From Populus alba (Eukaryota > Streptophyta > Magnoliopsida > Malpighiales > Salicaceae), in contig NC_133297.1 in assembly GCF_005239225.2 (NCBI RefSeq), positions 16,914,147-16,978,146 on the forward strand: a stretch of 64,000 nt of DNA, in the 5' to 3' direction. Shown piece by piece: positions 21,037-34,037 of this stretch. Position 1 is the first letter of the stretch, and the number at the start of each line of letters is the position of its first letter. The notes beneath the pieces were generated by a model. That model saw nothing but the letters and a program-made list of their open reading frames with translations. It did not search any database and was not told the origin of the DNA. Made by a program: the position numbers and the translations under genes.

Positions 21037-21466
21037 ACATACAAGTCATCTTATAATAGTAACAATGAAATTAAAAGTTAGCTCCTTTTACTCCTCATCT
21101 TATATTTCCAGTTATTATAAACAATGTTCTTTCTTTACTTTTTCTTCTGCAGCAACTCAGCTATGCATTGCTTGGCTATTTAACAATTATGTTGCTATTT
21201 TCCTCTTCTCCATTTGCATCACAAATAGCTCTTCACAAGGGTTTGACATTGTTAGTCCATCTGCTTGTTTTCCAGGAATCTTTTGCCCCATTCAGTCCCT
21301 AAGTGACAGAACTTATGCAAGCTGACACATTTGGCTCCATTAAACCTTGTTTTTTTTGTGCCTTTTCACTGCCAAGAATAGTCCCCGCAATGCCTACTCA
21401 AAGTGTCTTATTTTGGCCAAGCATGTCATCCTCAACATATATTGTTTTCGTTGCATACTGTGCTTC

Positions 21467-21640
21467 TAATTTTTTTTTTTTTTTTTTAAGGTATCTAGAT
21501 TAGTTTGCATGCATCTTAATTAATCTCATGACTTTTAAAGTTAATGACAATGTAAATCTTCAGTAATCATGAAAGGATTCAAATTCATAACCAATAAAAA
21601 ATAAACTTAAGACCTGATTAATTGATGTACCTCTTAAATT
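21467..21640 (-). mobile_element. SINE, main family, copy 2
   Basis: On the minus strand: 'gaggtacatcaattaatcag', 'ggttatgaatttgaatcc', 'ttacattgtcattaacttta', 'aatctagatacctt' and an A tail (T-run at 21,470-21,488 on the plus strand). Same order of blocks as copies 1 and 3. Confidence 0.65.
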
Positions 21641-21896
21641 TACTGTGCTTCTATTTTTCTTTAGCATTTTGATACATGATATAAGCCATGTTTTTCTGAT
21701 AAACTTGATGCTCCATTAAAGTCCAATTTTGCTGTTGTGCTTTGACATGCCATTATATTTTAGTTCTCTAATTACACGTTTTCGTTATCATCTTCCTGCA
21801 AGAATGCTCGGCTGTGTTTTTGTTCGTTTTCTTTGTGCCTTCCATTCCCTCACTTTGAGAAGCACCCACCCTTTATCTTCTTGTTCTACTATTTAA

Positions 21897-22108
21897 GGGG
21901 CTGTTTGGGAACGCAGTTCAACCCGTATTTTAAAAAAATTCAAATTTTTTTTTTGTTGTTAAAATTGAGTGTGATTTGTATTTTTTTGGATTGTTTTGAT
22001 GTGCTGATGTCAAAAATAATTTTTAAAAAATAAAAAAACATCATTGTTATGTATTTCAGCACGAAAAATTATTTAAAAATTAACCGTTATCAAACTATCA
22101 AACACGCT
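21897..22108. mobile_element. Non-autonomous MITE-like element, 'caaacaccc' family, copy B
   Basis: It starts 'ggggctgtttgggaacgcag', contains 'ggattgttttgatgtgctga', 'tgtcaaaaataatttttaaa' and 'atttcagcacgaaaaatt', and ends 'atcaaacacgctttt'. The GTTTGGGA start and the CAAACAC end are the usual inverted termini of this family. Confidence 0.7.
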
Positions 22109-23767
22109 TTTAATGAGTTAAAATGCTCAAACGCATCATCTTTATCAACGTATTCATCTCCATGCTTTTTTCCTTGAACTCTTCAACTTCTCAACTGGGC
22201 TGGGTAACGAAAGCATCTCATGTAAAATTAACAAATTAAACAGTTGAAAAATAGGGACGCGGAGATAGCACGGGAAAGTCACTGGTTTATAACTAAAGTA
22301 TCTTCAAAGTCTCATAATCCAGATCCCATGATGTCAATTCTCAGCTTGGTAATTCTTGTAGATATGTGGTGTTGTAACGATTATTTATTTTGGATAGGAT
22401 ATTTATGGTAATGGATGAAAAGAAATTATTCTTCATCATTAAAAAAGAGATGAAGTAACCATCTAATAGTTTGATCACTAGAAATTCTAATTGATTTAAG
22501 AGTCCGGATAAAAAAACTAGTTATGTATAAAAAAAAACGAATCATTTTGGTACAATTTACCTAAGGTATTCTGCATTGTTTGTTTGTTTATCTGATATAA
22601 AATTAAAGTATTATTGTGTTTTCTAACTATTAATCTATTTAAGATTTAAGAAAAATCCTTCTTGATAAGAAGATATTTATCTTATTAAGTTAAAATCTAA
22701 CAATTCTAATGTCAAAACATATTTTTTGCATTTTTCTTTTAATATCAAAAATATTTTTTATGTATAAGTTTGTAACCTAAAATTAAAAAAAAAACAAAAT
22801 AATATTTTTTTTTTTGTATTTTGAAAATGGAGGCCAAGTTCTAATGGATTTAATAAACTGATTATTAAATATAAAAATACATACAAAGATATCAACAAAA
22901 CTATTTTTCTTGAATTTTTATATTTAAAGATAGTAAATCATACCATGTATCTTTTTTATTATTATATGCAAATAAAATTTTATTTTATTTTAGAGAGTTT
23001 TGGTTATATACAAATTAAAATAAAAAATTATATTTTTGAAAGAAAGATTTTTGTTATTTTTGAGGAAGGAAACTGATTTATTTAATAAAAAAAAAACACC
23101 TCGCATATACATCACAATTTCATATATTAAATTGGTGAGGGCAAACAAGTGAGGAATTCAAAATTACTTACAAGATTATCTTTAAAATTTTTTTGAAAAA
23201 TTATTAAAATTAGACTAAGATCATGTTTGGCAAAATAAAAAATACATTTTAAAATCAAACTATTTTAATTATAATATTATCTCAAGACTAATTATTATGC
23301 ATCAACTCAAGACCAAGCAAAATAAAAAATCAACATGAATCTTCTTAATTTTATAAAATTCATTCAAATCACATATTAATTTAAATAAAATAACATCAAC
23401 ATAAACATAATTCATGCATCAATATTAATGTCCAAAAATGCAATCACAACCTAAAAAAATAAACTTATAATCCAATACAAATAATCAAATTATTTCAAAA
23501 TCCAAACACACAATAAACCAGATTGATAATGTCTAAATAGTCTAAATATTATACAATAATATGCATTTAACTCTAAAATTCATAATTTTAACAATTTATC
23601 AATAAAAATAATTTGAGATTCTATATTAATCTTTCAAAGATGGGGAGTTAAATATAGAGACCGTTGTAGCCAAGAAAACAATGTGAGAAAACTTTGAGAA
23701 GTGAAGGAACAGTATTGGTGCGTGGATTCAAGAAATTGGTGCATCTGGACCAACGTTTACTCTTTTT
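22109..23767. other. AT-rich intergenic sequence, no gene
   Basis: Very AT-rich with stops in all frames; nothing recognised. Confidence 0.5.
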
Positions 23768-23945
23768 TTATTTTTTAGATTAACATGGGTGTCCGTGCTA
23801 CCTTGCGCTCACTTCGACTAATCTCACGGACCCTGAAGTTAACAATCACGTAAGCCTCTAGTGGCCCTGAGGTTTATGAGACTCGAACTTGTGACATTTA
23901 GAAACAAATCCAAAACCTGACCAGTTGAGCTTTACACCTCACGGT
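23768..23945 (-). mobile_element. SINE, main family, copy 3 (best preserved)
   Basis: On the minus strand: A-box 'aaagctcaactggtcaggtt', B-box 'caagttcgagtctcataaac', 'ggcttacgtgattgttaact', 'agggtccgtgagattagtcg', 'ggacacccatgttaatc' and an A-rich tail. It aligns block for block with the copy at 48,049-48,235. Confidence 0.75.
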
Positions 23946-23964
23946 TGACTTTTACTCTTATTCC

Positions 23965-24145
23965 TTCTTATTAGGGGTGAGAAAAAAAACCTAAAAAACC
24001 GAGAAAACTAGAAGAAAAAAATTGAAAAAAACCGAATCGTGAAAAAAAACCGATTAGAATTTTTTTAAAAAGCTAATTGATTTGATTCGGTTTCGGTTTT
24101 GTAAGCCTGAAACCGAAAAAATCAAACTGAACTAATATATATAGT
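23965..24145. repeat. CGGTTT-rich repeat fragment with internal hairpin
   Basis: 'ttaggggtgagaaaaaaaac' resembles the left terminus of the MITE at 20,671. 'cggtttcggttttgtaagcc' is followed by its inverted copy 'tgaaaccgaaaaaatc', giving a potential hairpin. No matching right terminus was found. Confidence 0.4.
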
Positions 24146-26618
24146 TTATATTCATGTTGTTTTTTTTCATGTTTATTCTTTGTAGGAATTTGAGCAAAAG
24201 TAAGAGATTATTTAGATCCTATTAACCTAATTTTGTATTTAAAATATTTGTGTTAAAACATTTTACTTTTATAATATTTTGATATTTTGTTTAAGTTGAA
24301 TTACTTTAAGTTAAAGATCTATTTAATCTTGACTATTTTAAAAATTATATTTGTTTAACATTGTATTTCTATTTGATAATTTATGATAAATTTATCTTGA
24401 ATTTAAATTATATTTATATATATAAACAATATAATCTGGAAACCCACACACATACCAAACACTTTAAAACTAAAATATTATATTTCAATTAAAAAAATAA
24501 AATATCTACTGAAAACTGAATTAACAACCTTGCTTCAAACATAAAAACAAAAAAAAACACACACACACACACAACGAAGCTGCGGCTCTCTCTCTCTCTT
24601 TATTTACAGGTCTGTTTTTATCTCCATCAGTACTCTACTGGTTCTCAATGTTTTCTTCCACTATGACTGCTGATTTTAGGTGTGGTTGCCGGCGTCAGCT
24701 TGTGCGATAACTGGAGCTCAAGGTGTCAAGGGGGTTGTGCTGCTGCCGCAGTCGTCCGTGGCTGGTTTTGTTGAAGCTGAAGAGGTCACTGATTGCTGTA
24801 CATGGTGGATGCTTCTATTGTATCTCTTGGTGGAAAATGAGTACTGCTCACAGTGGTTAGTTCCAGTGGTGACTGTCATCGTGGGGAAAGGGAGTTGTTG
24901 CTGGGTCAGTGGGTGATAGTGGAGAAAAATAAAAGGGAAAGAGATGAGAAGGATTGTCCACCCGAAAATGATAGAAAGGGGATATGCTGTTGATTGTGGT
25001 AGAGTGAGGTTGAAGATGAAGCTTGATTTTTTTTCAAGAGAGATGGTACTGGTTTTGGGAATGAAGGCCATGGTAGGAGGAGCGGCAGATTGATGGAATC
25101 AATGGGATTTTTTGTTTACTTTGTCTGTATGGTTGGCGGTTGTGGAAGGAGCTGTTGTGCTTGGGATCTGGAAAAAAAAAAAAAAAAAGAGGAGAAATGG
25201 ATGGAGCATGGGGTTGATGTATGATGCTGGTGACGTGATGGTCACGAGTGGAAAAGGAAAGGTGGCTGATGGCTTAAGAAAATAGCAGAGGGAAGATGTT
25301 GAAAATGGTGGTTTCGCGTAAAATAGCAGGGGCAATTTTTAGGTTTTTTTTAGGTGGGGGAGAGAGACTTTCTCTGCTGAGACGAGTTCGAGTTTGGGTA
25401 TTCTGGAAGAGTTTTGATGCTGCTCGGATGGTTATACCAAAAAAAAAAAAATTAATTAATTCTTTGTTCTTTTTTTTTTTTAATGCTTCTCAAAATTCTC
25501 CCCCATTTTTATGACTAATACACTCCTAAAATAATTGTTTTTATTTCTCACTATTTATAAACAAAATAATTTATTTTTTCCCTTTTAATTGCTTGGTTCT
25601 CAAGCAAATTTAGTAATCAAGTAACCCAAAATTATATTGATCCTTATTTTTTTGTAATTTGATATTTTTCTTTTTTTTTTTTTGATGTATTTTTTTTTTT
25701 TATACTTTGATATTTTTTAAAAATAAAGTTAATATCGACTAAATAAGAAAAATTAATTAATAATTTTAAAATGAATGCGTTAAAAATAAAAAAATATTAA
25801 AAATAAATTTTTAATTTTTTTAAAACTACTTTACATGTTTAAAAAATAACATGAATACATAAAAAAAAAAAAAAAAAACATTATTTTATTTTTTTTTTTG
25901 AAAGAAAAAGTTTAAAAAATCAGTTGACGATAGTAATTAAAATAGTCTAATTGAAAATCAAGCGGAAGGAGTCAAAGCCATTTTTCGGCACCCCATAATG
26001 TTAGCGGTGAACCTTTCATTCTCTTTGTAGCACCATTATTTCTTCTACTTTCCATACTCTCCCTGCTCGCCACCGTCTCGTAAAGGACACAATCATATGG
26101 TTCGAGTTCCCTCGTGGAGTTCAGGCAAATGGTTCATACACAATCATTGTTTCTTTTAATTAATTTTTTTTTTATGTTCATCTTCATTTTTTTAATAATT
26201 TTTTTTTAAAATCTTTTTATGCACTTAACTTCTTATTTTTTCTGATTTCATTTTTTAATATTTTATTTGTTAGGGATTTAATTTTGTATTTTTTTTTATA
26301 TTTATAACACTTCTAATCACAACAGTTTAAGAATAAAATGGATTAAAACCCAAACCCTGAAACCATGCAAAAGAGTCATGAGCTCAACAGCCATGCGAGA
26401 AGCCTAACTTACACAGCAAGAGAAGCCATGCAACCACCCTCCTATAGATGACTAGGAAAGATGCCACCTTCACCAACCTTTCCTCTCATCAGAAGCCATC
26501 CACTGTTAAATAGGTTGGGGTTTTTATTCAATTTATTAAAATTATCTCGCCAATGAATTGACTCAAGATTTGGACAGTTGGTTAGGCGAGTCATCTCAAG
26601 TTAGTCCAAATTAAGGAA

Positions 26619-26627
<9 letters not shown>

Positions 26628-26674
<47 letters not shown>

Positions 26675-26686
26675 TATATATATATA
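26628..26686. repeat. (AT)n microsatellite
   Basis: About 59 bases of alternating A and T with one interruption. Confidence 0.95.
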
Positions 26687-26844
26687 ACATTGATTTGAAA
26701 AACAAATATCAAACCAAGTTTTGATCAAATTAGTTAGAAGTTAAGTCAAATTAACTTTGAATTGATTTTTTTAAACCCAGCCCAAACTAAAAGTTAGATC
26801 AACTTGATGGGTTAAAACAGGCTTAATAACTATAGTTTTTATTC

Positions 26845-26990
26845 ATCAATTGTGTAGCTTGGTCTTTTTTTTTTTTTTTTGTTGCTAAATGCTATTAAAC
26901 ATATTATTTTAATACATGTTTATCAATTGTGTAGCTGGGTCTTTTTTTTGGTTGCTAAATGCTATTAAACATATTACTTTAATACATGGT
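26845..26990. repeat. Two-copy tandem duplication, unit about 75 bp
   Basis: 'atcaattgtgtagcttggtc' with a T run and 'gttgctaaatgctattaaac' plus 'atattattttaatacatg' at 26,845 is followed directly by a near-identical unit from 26,922. Confidence 0.9.
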
Positions 26991-29031
26991 TTTTTTTTAT
27001 GTTTTTTCTTTTCATTGTTTACGTAATGTCATTAATTTTCTTGGAAATCTATATTTGGAGCTCATTGAAATTTGGGGTTCTCGTTTTTTCTTCTCTTTCA
27101 TACTGGGTATCCAGGAAAACGCAATATGAAAGGTTACTTTTCTTTCAAATTGTCTAACTAGGTGTGATTAATTTTCTTCTCTTTCAAATTGTTGATAATG
27201 CTATGCACAAGTTCTATTCTATGAGGGAGTTTATTTTGGGTGTTATTTTATCTTGAAATTACCTGAAAACACATATTTGATATCAAGAAATTTTTGGGTT
27301 TTAGGTTAGTTTTTTTTTTCTTTTTTTTGATTAATTTTTTATTGTTTTAAGAAATAAACGATTTTACTTAGATTTCTAGATTGTTTTCTAGGAGTCTTTT
27401 TACATAAAAAAAAAAAAAATAGTTGGAAAATGGATTTGTTTTTTGGTTTAAAATCGTTGTCTTGATTTTCTAGCGACCTTCTGGTCACTGGATTATGGGC
27501 TTGCAACTACAGCCTTAGATGACACGTTTTTCTAACGAAAAAGATGATGTGTTGTCTGTGGAGTTTTATAGAAAAGATTAAGGGTGGACGAAACTAACAA
27601 TTAAAAAAAAAAAAGGTGTTGCACTTAGCCTATTTGTTTTTTAATGTATTTTCTAAAGTTATTAAGCCAACCTAGGACAAGGATTAGGAGGTTAACTCGG
27701 GTTCACAATAAAATTTTATTTTTTAGAAAAAAAAAATCAAAATGACATCTTTTTTAGTTTATTTTTGTAAAAATTCAACAAGTTTCCTATTAGGTTTTGA
27801 GGGGGTTTTACTCGAGATGAAAAGGTCACGAGTCAACTCAGGCTTTTGAGAGAGCCGTATCGGGTCAGTTCTCTCCTTTTTCTAAATCTGATCTGGCCTG
27901 GGCCTAGGGTCACTCGAGATCAATGGTTATCCCACCGGCGTAACCCAAGTTTTATAGCAGTGGTATTTTCAACCCTTTAGACTCGAAAATAATATACTAT
28001 TTCATCCTTTATTTGGTATTTAAATGTCTTTTTTTTATTTGACTTTAAAGAAAAGCTCTTTTTATCAAAATTTAAAAATATTAGGCATGCTTTTTATTTT
28101 AGTCTCGTGAGCCACCCCTGCTTTTCCTTCTTTTTGTTGTTATTGTTTTACGTGAGAGAAAAAAACTCACGCACCTAGTTGGAGTGTAGTTAAATGAAAA
28201 AAAAATAGAGATAAAAAATTGTTAATTTTGGTTGGGTGCATCCCTTAGAGGATGTGCCATGTTTGCCCGGGGTTAATTAAGGTGTTTTTTGTTCTTATTT
28301 TAATTTAATACTTTTACTTTTAATTCTATCATTTGATATTAAGTTAGTTGAGAATTGAGCTTCGTAATTTATTTTATTTGATATTTGTAATGTTATAATG
28401 ATCTCAACACACACGCCCTGATATTTAGTTGGTCTCTTAACTAGTGTTGATTGTTCTCAACTTGGTAGTTTATTTTCTTTCTAAAATGCCTCATTTTCTC
28501 ACCAAATTACCTAATGCTTACTTCTCATTTCTTAATTCCAATTTTCATGAAATAAAATAAATTGAAAAATAACATAAATTGGTAAAGGAATAAGTTATAA
28601 ATAAATTAAAAAATATATTTTTTTAAACAAATTTAAGAAATAAGGTGTAATTCACTCGAATGCAAAATTGTGAAGAATTCATTAGTCTAAACCAACAATA
28701 AATAAATAAATAAATAAATAAAATGGTGCTTTACTACATAAAAAGACTCAAGTGTACATATTATTCATCATGAGTTAAAATGGTGGTGTTTTAAACCTTT
28801 TAGCATGAAACGATGTAATAAACCTAAATTTAATGGACCCAAAAAAACCCCAAGAGACTCAAAAAAGCATCCATGTGGGATCGGACGTTGTAGCTCGAGC
28901 TTATGTTAGGCATACACTTAGGTTAGGCATGTTGTCACGCCTAGTTAGTGTCGGACATGTTGTCTACTGCCCTTGGTGCTGAGCATGCATCAATGCATCT
29001 CTATGGGCTTGGAAGTCCACGCTCAAGCCCA

Positions 29032-29036
29032 ACATG
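29032..29036 (+). repeat. Target-site duplication (ACATG), left copy
   Basis: ACATG here equals ACATG at 30,497-30,501, exactly flanking the second solo LTR. Confidence 0.93.
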
Positions 29037-29154
29037 TGACACAATTAAAATATTGATGTCTTCTCCCAAGTGTAAGAGTATCGAAGTAATAAATAACCTG
29101 ACAAGATCAGGGTTGAACCATAGGGAGGTTAATTGTATAAATTATAGACAACAA

Positions 29155-29198
29155 TAATATAACAACAACAACAATAATATAACAACAACAACAATAAC

Positions 29199-29230
<32 letters not shown>
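29155..29230. repeat. Trinucleotide repeats (AAC/AAT then TAG) in solo LTR copy 2
   Basis: 'aacaacaacaataat' units are followed by nine or so TAG units. They correspond in position to the TTA runs in copy 1. Confidence 0.9.
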
Positions 29231-29232
<2 letters not shown>

Positions 29233-29995
29233 ATAATAAAAAAAAAGAAGTTGATGAGAACTTTGAGATGGAAGATTAATGTAAAGATTAAACAATTGTA
29301 AAACAAATATCAAGGTTAGAGGATCCACTAATGGTATTTCAAACAAGTATAATATAAACTCTTATTATTCAACTGGAAACCACACACAAAAGAGGTTTCG
29401 ATCGGATGATTTGTCATTAATAGCTCATTATAAATTATTAAGATGATCATATTAATTATCTTATTTACGTAACACCAAACTTTTAAATATTGTCAAGAAT
29501 TCATGATGCTAACTTATGTTAGCAACAAATCAAGTTCCTTTCATAGCACATGTGGAGGTAATACCATACGGTTGGGTTATGAGAGTGCCAAGCATTTGCT
29601 GTACCAAGTGTTATGCAACACAAATCTAGATTAACCATTTAACAAGCAAGGTATTAATAATTAGTAAGATAAAAAGATAAGACATGTTAATATTAAACAT
29701 TAAGGTGCATGTTGAGTTTATACCATACTTATTCTTACACCATTAGTGTAACCTTTTCACGTTGACATAATAAACTTAGCTAAACATAATGAAGAAGACA
29801 AACATAAATAAACAAAATAAGAACATAAATAAGATACAAGTTAACTAAGTAAAGGAAATGAAATGAAAAACATAAACAAGATATTAATGAAAGCAAAACT
29901 TAAGAATTACAAAAAAAAAAAAATATAAAGAGAGAGAGCAAGAGCAAATTTTTGATCTGAATCACCAAGCCCTTAAATGCATGGTAAATGCCTCC

Positions 29996-30002
29996 TTTTA
30001 TA
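29996..30002 (-). promoter_or_regulatory. TATA box of the LTR promoter (copy 2)
   Basis: TATAAAA on the minus strand in the context GGCCTATAAAAGGAGGCAT, matching copy 1 apart from one base. Confidence 0.7.
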
Positions 30003-30496
30003 GGCCAAAATTTGGAACTATTGATTTGATGAGTAATTGTTAAGTGGGTGACCAACTCTTGACTTGGTGAAAATCCTTATCTTCTTGTCTGAATAAAACA
30101 TCATTGCTAGCATCAGAACTGGAACCACTTGTACCATGAAAGTTATAGAAAATTTTCTTATCTTTCTAAAAAAAAAAATTGAGGTCATTTGGACATTTAA
30201 AACTTGAGATATGATCCAATTACCAAACAATGTTATAGTTTGGACTGCACCAACATCTCTTTTCTAAGTTTGGCCCTCTTTTTGTCCTTTCAATTTCAAT
30301 ACTTAAACTCATCAATCAATCCTTTCATTTATGTGATAGGCATGTATTTAAGATGAACATTTACCATAAATTAAAGGTATCTTATATTATTAGGTATGTT
30401 ATTATAAAACATGCTTTAGTTAAGGAGTTATTGATACTTCAAATGCAAAATGATGATATAAAACCTTGATAAAAATACACTTTTAAGTACTAATCA

Positions 30497-30501
30497 ACAT
30501 G
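30497..30501 (+). repeat. Target-site duplication (ACATG), right copy
   Basis: Pairs with 29,032-29,036. Confidence 0.93.
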
Positions 30502-30769
30502 TTTGGGCTAAGATAATGTGTTTGGCTCCATTTTTTAGCTCTAATAAGCTTAGGCAACTTGTCCAATCCTAACACTCTCTTATAAATTTTTTTAGGACTT
30601 TATATAAGTCTCTTAATATTTTATACTAACACAATACATATTATTTTAAAAACACAATTCAAAATTTAAAATGATGAAATTACATTTTAATCTCTTCTAT
30701 TTATAAAAAGACAAGACTCGGAGACTATAAATACATCATGAATCATTTAAATATTTTCAGCATATATAT

Positions 30770-32105
30770 TTTCAGAGTTTATCTCTCCAAAATATCATTG
30801 TAATTTCTCTCTCTTCAAATTTTCAACTTAAGCATCTAAGAATCCTCATATCTATCAAATGAAGATTTTTTGTAGTTATCAACCACTAGCCACATTGGCT
30901 TCCAAGCATCACCAGCTACCACCCACCTGGGCTTTCCATATCAAGCCATCTAACACATTGGCTAGGGAGAATGAATCATATTGCTTAGACTAAGAGATTA
31001 ACTAATTATCCAACATAACAACCTTGTTTATAAGTTACTTAGATATTTTAGGACATCATTAATTGGCACCGTCTATGAAAGACTAATTAAAAAGCCATCA
31101 ATTTCTTCATAAAACTTGTTTTAACATTTTCAGGTCATTCCATGGCACATAACCAAGACACACATGGAATATGACACGAGACAAATCTACCTGTTACCAT
31201 GGACACTACTACCCAGCTGGACTTTCAATAACTCACAAGTCAGGTGCAACTCCTCACTTAGGTCTTTTGACAACTTAAAGGCAAAATTAGGACTTTGTCA
31301 CCCCAATAAGTCTTGACATCTTTAGCAATATAACACCATAGCCACTAACCGCACTAGGCACCAATATCCGATTACACTACCCAAAACAGACTAAGTAAAA
31401 TGACATTCATAAGAGTCATTTAAGGGATTAATTATGTCATTGTGACACCCATTTACAAAGTTGGTACTCCAAACGTACTCCCTCTAGCTAATGTGAGATA
31501 GACACAAATTATTGTAAACGACATTCCATGCCAAACTCCTCGGGTTTACAAAAGCCTAACATATAAAGGACTAAGAGACAGTCTATACATAAGAATACTC
31601 GAGAGAATGTCTATAGTCCCCATCAATGGAGGGGTTCTCCCTTGTCTAAATGAGTATTAAACACTCGACTACCTGAAAACTACATTTCCACAAAAATAAG
31701 TCTTGACAATTGTACTGACTTGGCCAAGTCGAGGGAGAATGTGTAAAATATGTGTGGTAGCTTAGATTCTATCATTTAGAACAATAACTCAATATGCAAA
31801 ATCTTCCCCTACAACCTTAAGCATGGTACCATACTTCTGGTATTCAGAGCCTATCTCTCTATAAAGTTATTAACCTAAGTATCTGAAGTCCTCACATCTA
31901 TTAGAGGGAACCTTTTGCAGCTACCAATTACAGGCTATATTAGCTTATCAGGCACCACCAATTACCAACCACCTAGACTTTTCATATCAAGCCACCAGAC
32001 AGTTTGACTAGGGAGAATGAATCATATTGCTTAAATTAAGAGATTAACCGATTACCCAACACAATAGCTTTGTACCTAAGCTACTCGGATATTTTGGGAC
32101 ATCAT
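30770..32105 (+). mobile_element. Decayed, internally deleted Ty3/gypsy-type LTR element
   Basis: Two related direct repeats (about 30,772-31,066 and 31,839-32,105) share 'ctagggagaatgaatcatat', 'tgctta.a.taagagattaac' and 'gatattttgggacatcat'. After the first comes ATTGGCACCGTCTATGAAA, a diverged form of the primer-binding region (TGGCGCCGTCTGTGG) usual after the 5' LTR of plant Tat/Athila-type elements. A broken gag-like start (ATGGCACATAACCAAGAC near 31,142) follows. 'gagggagaa' then TGTGTAAAATATG near 31,730-31,750 resembles a polypurine tract and LTR start. The interior is under 700 bp, so pol is deleted; reading frames are full of stops. The 5' part of the first LTR is unclear. Confidence 0.65.
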
Positions 32106-33725
32106 CTCGATTCAATTTTTCAAAAAACTTTAAGTGATTGTTTAGGACCTTTTCTACTTTATTTCTTAAAGCATGAGAGATGTATAGAATGATCCCTAAA
32201 CTTTATTTGTGCTAGAGAAATCTTCCACAAGTTACAATTTAAACACGCAATCCCATAATATTATTGTACCTGCATTCATTTTAATGATGGAAGTTTATTG
32301 ATAATTGTTTTAACCAAGTAATTGAAGAACAAAAATGAGACCTAGAAAGAAAATTAAGTTTTTGAATTTGATGTGATATTATAGGTTTTCATATTAGGTC
32401 AGTTCATGTTTAAGGTTTAAAATAATTTATAAATATTTCTGGGCTGATGATAAGGTTTTTCTTAAGTAAAATAGTGTTGAAAAATAGATAAGACGATCAA
32501 AGCGGTGCCTCTCCAATTTTTTGGGAATCCCAACTTCTTACTAATCAAAAAATTAGAGAAGGTGATGCGAAAAATATGTTGTTTCTTGATGAAGGCGACA
32601 TGTAGTTCTTTTTTTTTTATATTATTTTTTTTTTTTTTATTTTTTCTTCTTGTTATTTGAGGCTAGGCCTAGGGCTCCTGCCTTGTGCCAGCGAGCCTAG
32701 CCCACGCCTAATTTTTTTAGATTTCTTTTTTTGTTTTTCATTTTCTTTTGACTTTTCCCCTCTCATTTTCAATTTTATTTATTTATTTTTTGAGATGTGA
32801 AAAATTGACCGCAATATATTTTTTAGCCCTTAATTTATATGAATGCTTCGATTTTGGTTAAAGTTTTAGTCTTAGAATCTTCATATGGCGTCTAATAATA
32901 AACAACTAAAAATAAGCACTTTTATTTTTTATTCACAAGTAGATTGTTTTTTTTTATATATATATATAATTATAATGAGAATTTGATTATTTCTGATTTT
33001 CTTGATGTAACATGTATAAAATATATTTATGATTATTAAGATTTTCAAAATAAATAAACCAAGTAAATGATATTTTGGTGTTCAGAAACATACACGTGAA
33101 TGCTTTGGACACAGAATCTTATAAATTTGAAAATTATTTATTGCCTATAAATACTATAGGGTATCTCATATGATAGTTTTTTTTTTTTTTTTTCACGATA
33201 AATAATTTTAGCATACCTAGTGCGTGAGCTAGTCTTGCCACCTCATTTTTCAGTTCTTCTTTTTCTTTCTATTTTGGTCTTTATCTCGTGTTAAAAAATA
33301 TTCATCTTCCTTCCAAAATACAGGCCATTGCTTAAAGAAAAAATCTAATACATTTGAAAAGTGTAATTTTAAATTATTTAAGATGCATTGAATATTACAA
33401 TAATATCCGATAAGATTAGAGTTATCCATAGTTATTAGTGTATCAAAACTTTACTTACTAATTATACATTAGAGATTCAATACTTTAATTTTGCAAAAAC
33501 ATATATTTTATTATATATTAAATTTAAAAAAATTAATTTACCAACTCATTTTACAATATCAATTTTTTAATAAACACAATGTCGCAATGCTTGGGTAAAT
33601 TTTCAGTTTTGTCTAAAAACTGAAATTGCCTAGCCATATCTTTATCCTTCTTAATTTTCTTTTGCCTTGCATTGCCCACCCACGTTCCTCCACTTACGAG
33701 CACCCCCCTTCACTCCACGCCTCGC
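32106..33725. other. AT-rich intergenic sequence
   Basis: No gene recognised; stops in all frames. Confidence 0.5.
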
Positions 33726-33981
33726 AGCATAGTTTTTAGAACCGATTGAATTTAAAACTTATATTCTAGATTTTAATCAGATTATTAATCATTCGAGTTA
33801 TTTTTTTTAAAATTAAAATGATATTATTTTAGTATATATATATATATATAAAAATTAAACGGGCTGCAACCGAGTCTTACCGGGTTACCGGGTTTTTTTT
33901 CCTTTCTATTTTTTTTCAACCTGACCCAGTTTCCAGCTCTGGATCGACCTGTCGGATCAAGCTGGGTTTCAAAACTATGCT
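33726..33981. mobile_element. MITE with perfect 11-bp terminal inverted repeats, 256 bp
   Basis: It starts AGCATAGTTTT and ends AAAACTATGCT, exact inverse complements. The similarity extends inward (tagaaccg versus gggtttc). The interior holds a short TA run and 'ccgagtcttaccgggttacc' and 'ctggatcgacctgtcggatc' phrases. No target duplication could be fixed from the flanks. Confidence 0.7.
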
Positions 33982-34037
33982 TCACATGTTCATATTAAAA
34001 ACTATAAAAGAAGCTATAAAAAGGGAGTTAATTATAA

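Larger units (their letters stand above)
24146..29031. other. Long intergenic stretch, no supported gene
   Basis: A less AT-rich piece at 24,580-25,440 is open for 117 codons on the minus strand (24,718-25,071) and 78 on the plus strand, but the translations overlap, have no domain and look like repeat-derived sequence. A similar GC-richer piece is at 26,000-26,500. The remainder is AT-rich. MITE-like GC phrases ('cgggttcacaataaa', 'ccggcgtaacccaag') lie at 27,640-27,960. Confidence 0.4.
29037..30496 (-). mobile_element. Solo LTR, 1,460 bp, same family as copy 1, inverted (copy 2)
   Basis: On the plus strand it reads TGACACAATT at its left end and AAGTACTAATCA at its right end, i.e. TGATTAGTACTT...GTGTCA on the minus strand. 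It is flanked by ACATG duplications. It matches copy 1 over nearly its whole length, including the conserved TATA box (29,996-30,002), the 'tgctatgaaaggaacttgat' block, 'ggatcctctaacc', and the terminal 'ttatttattacttcga' and 'cacttgggagaagacatcaa' blocks. It lacks the 180-bp duplication and the long TTA runs of copy 1 and carries AAC/AAT/TAG repeats at 29,155-29,230 instead. Confidence 0.93.

Noticed and set aside
24718..25071. A 117-codon minus-strand frame as a gene
   Set aside because: Low-complexity composition, no domain, overlapping frames on the other strand and typical repeat-like surroundings.
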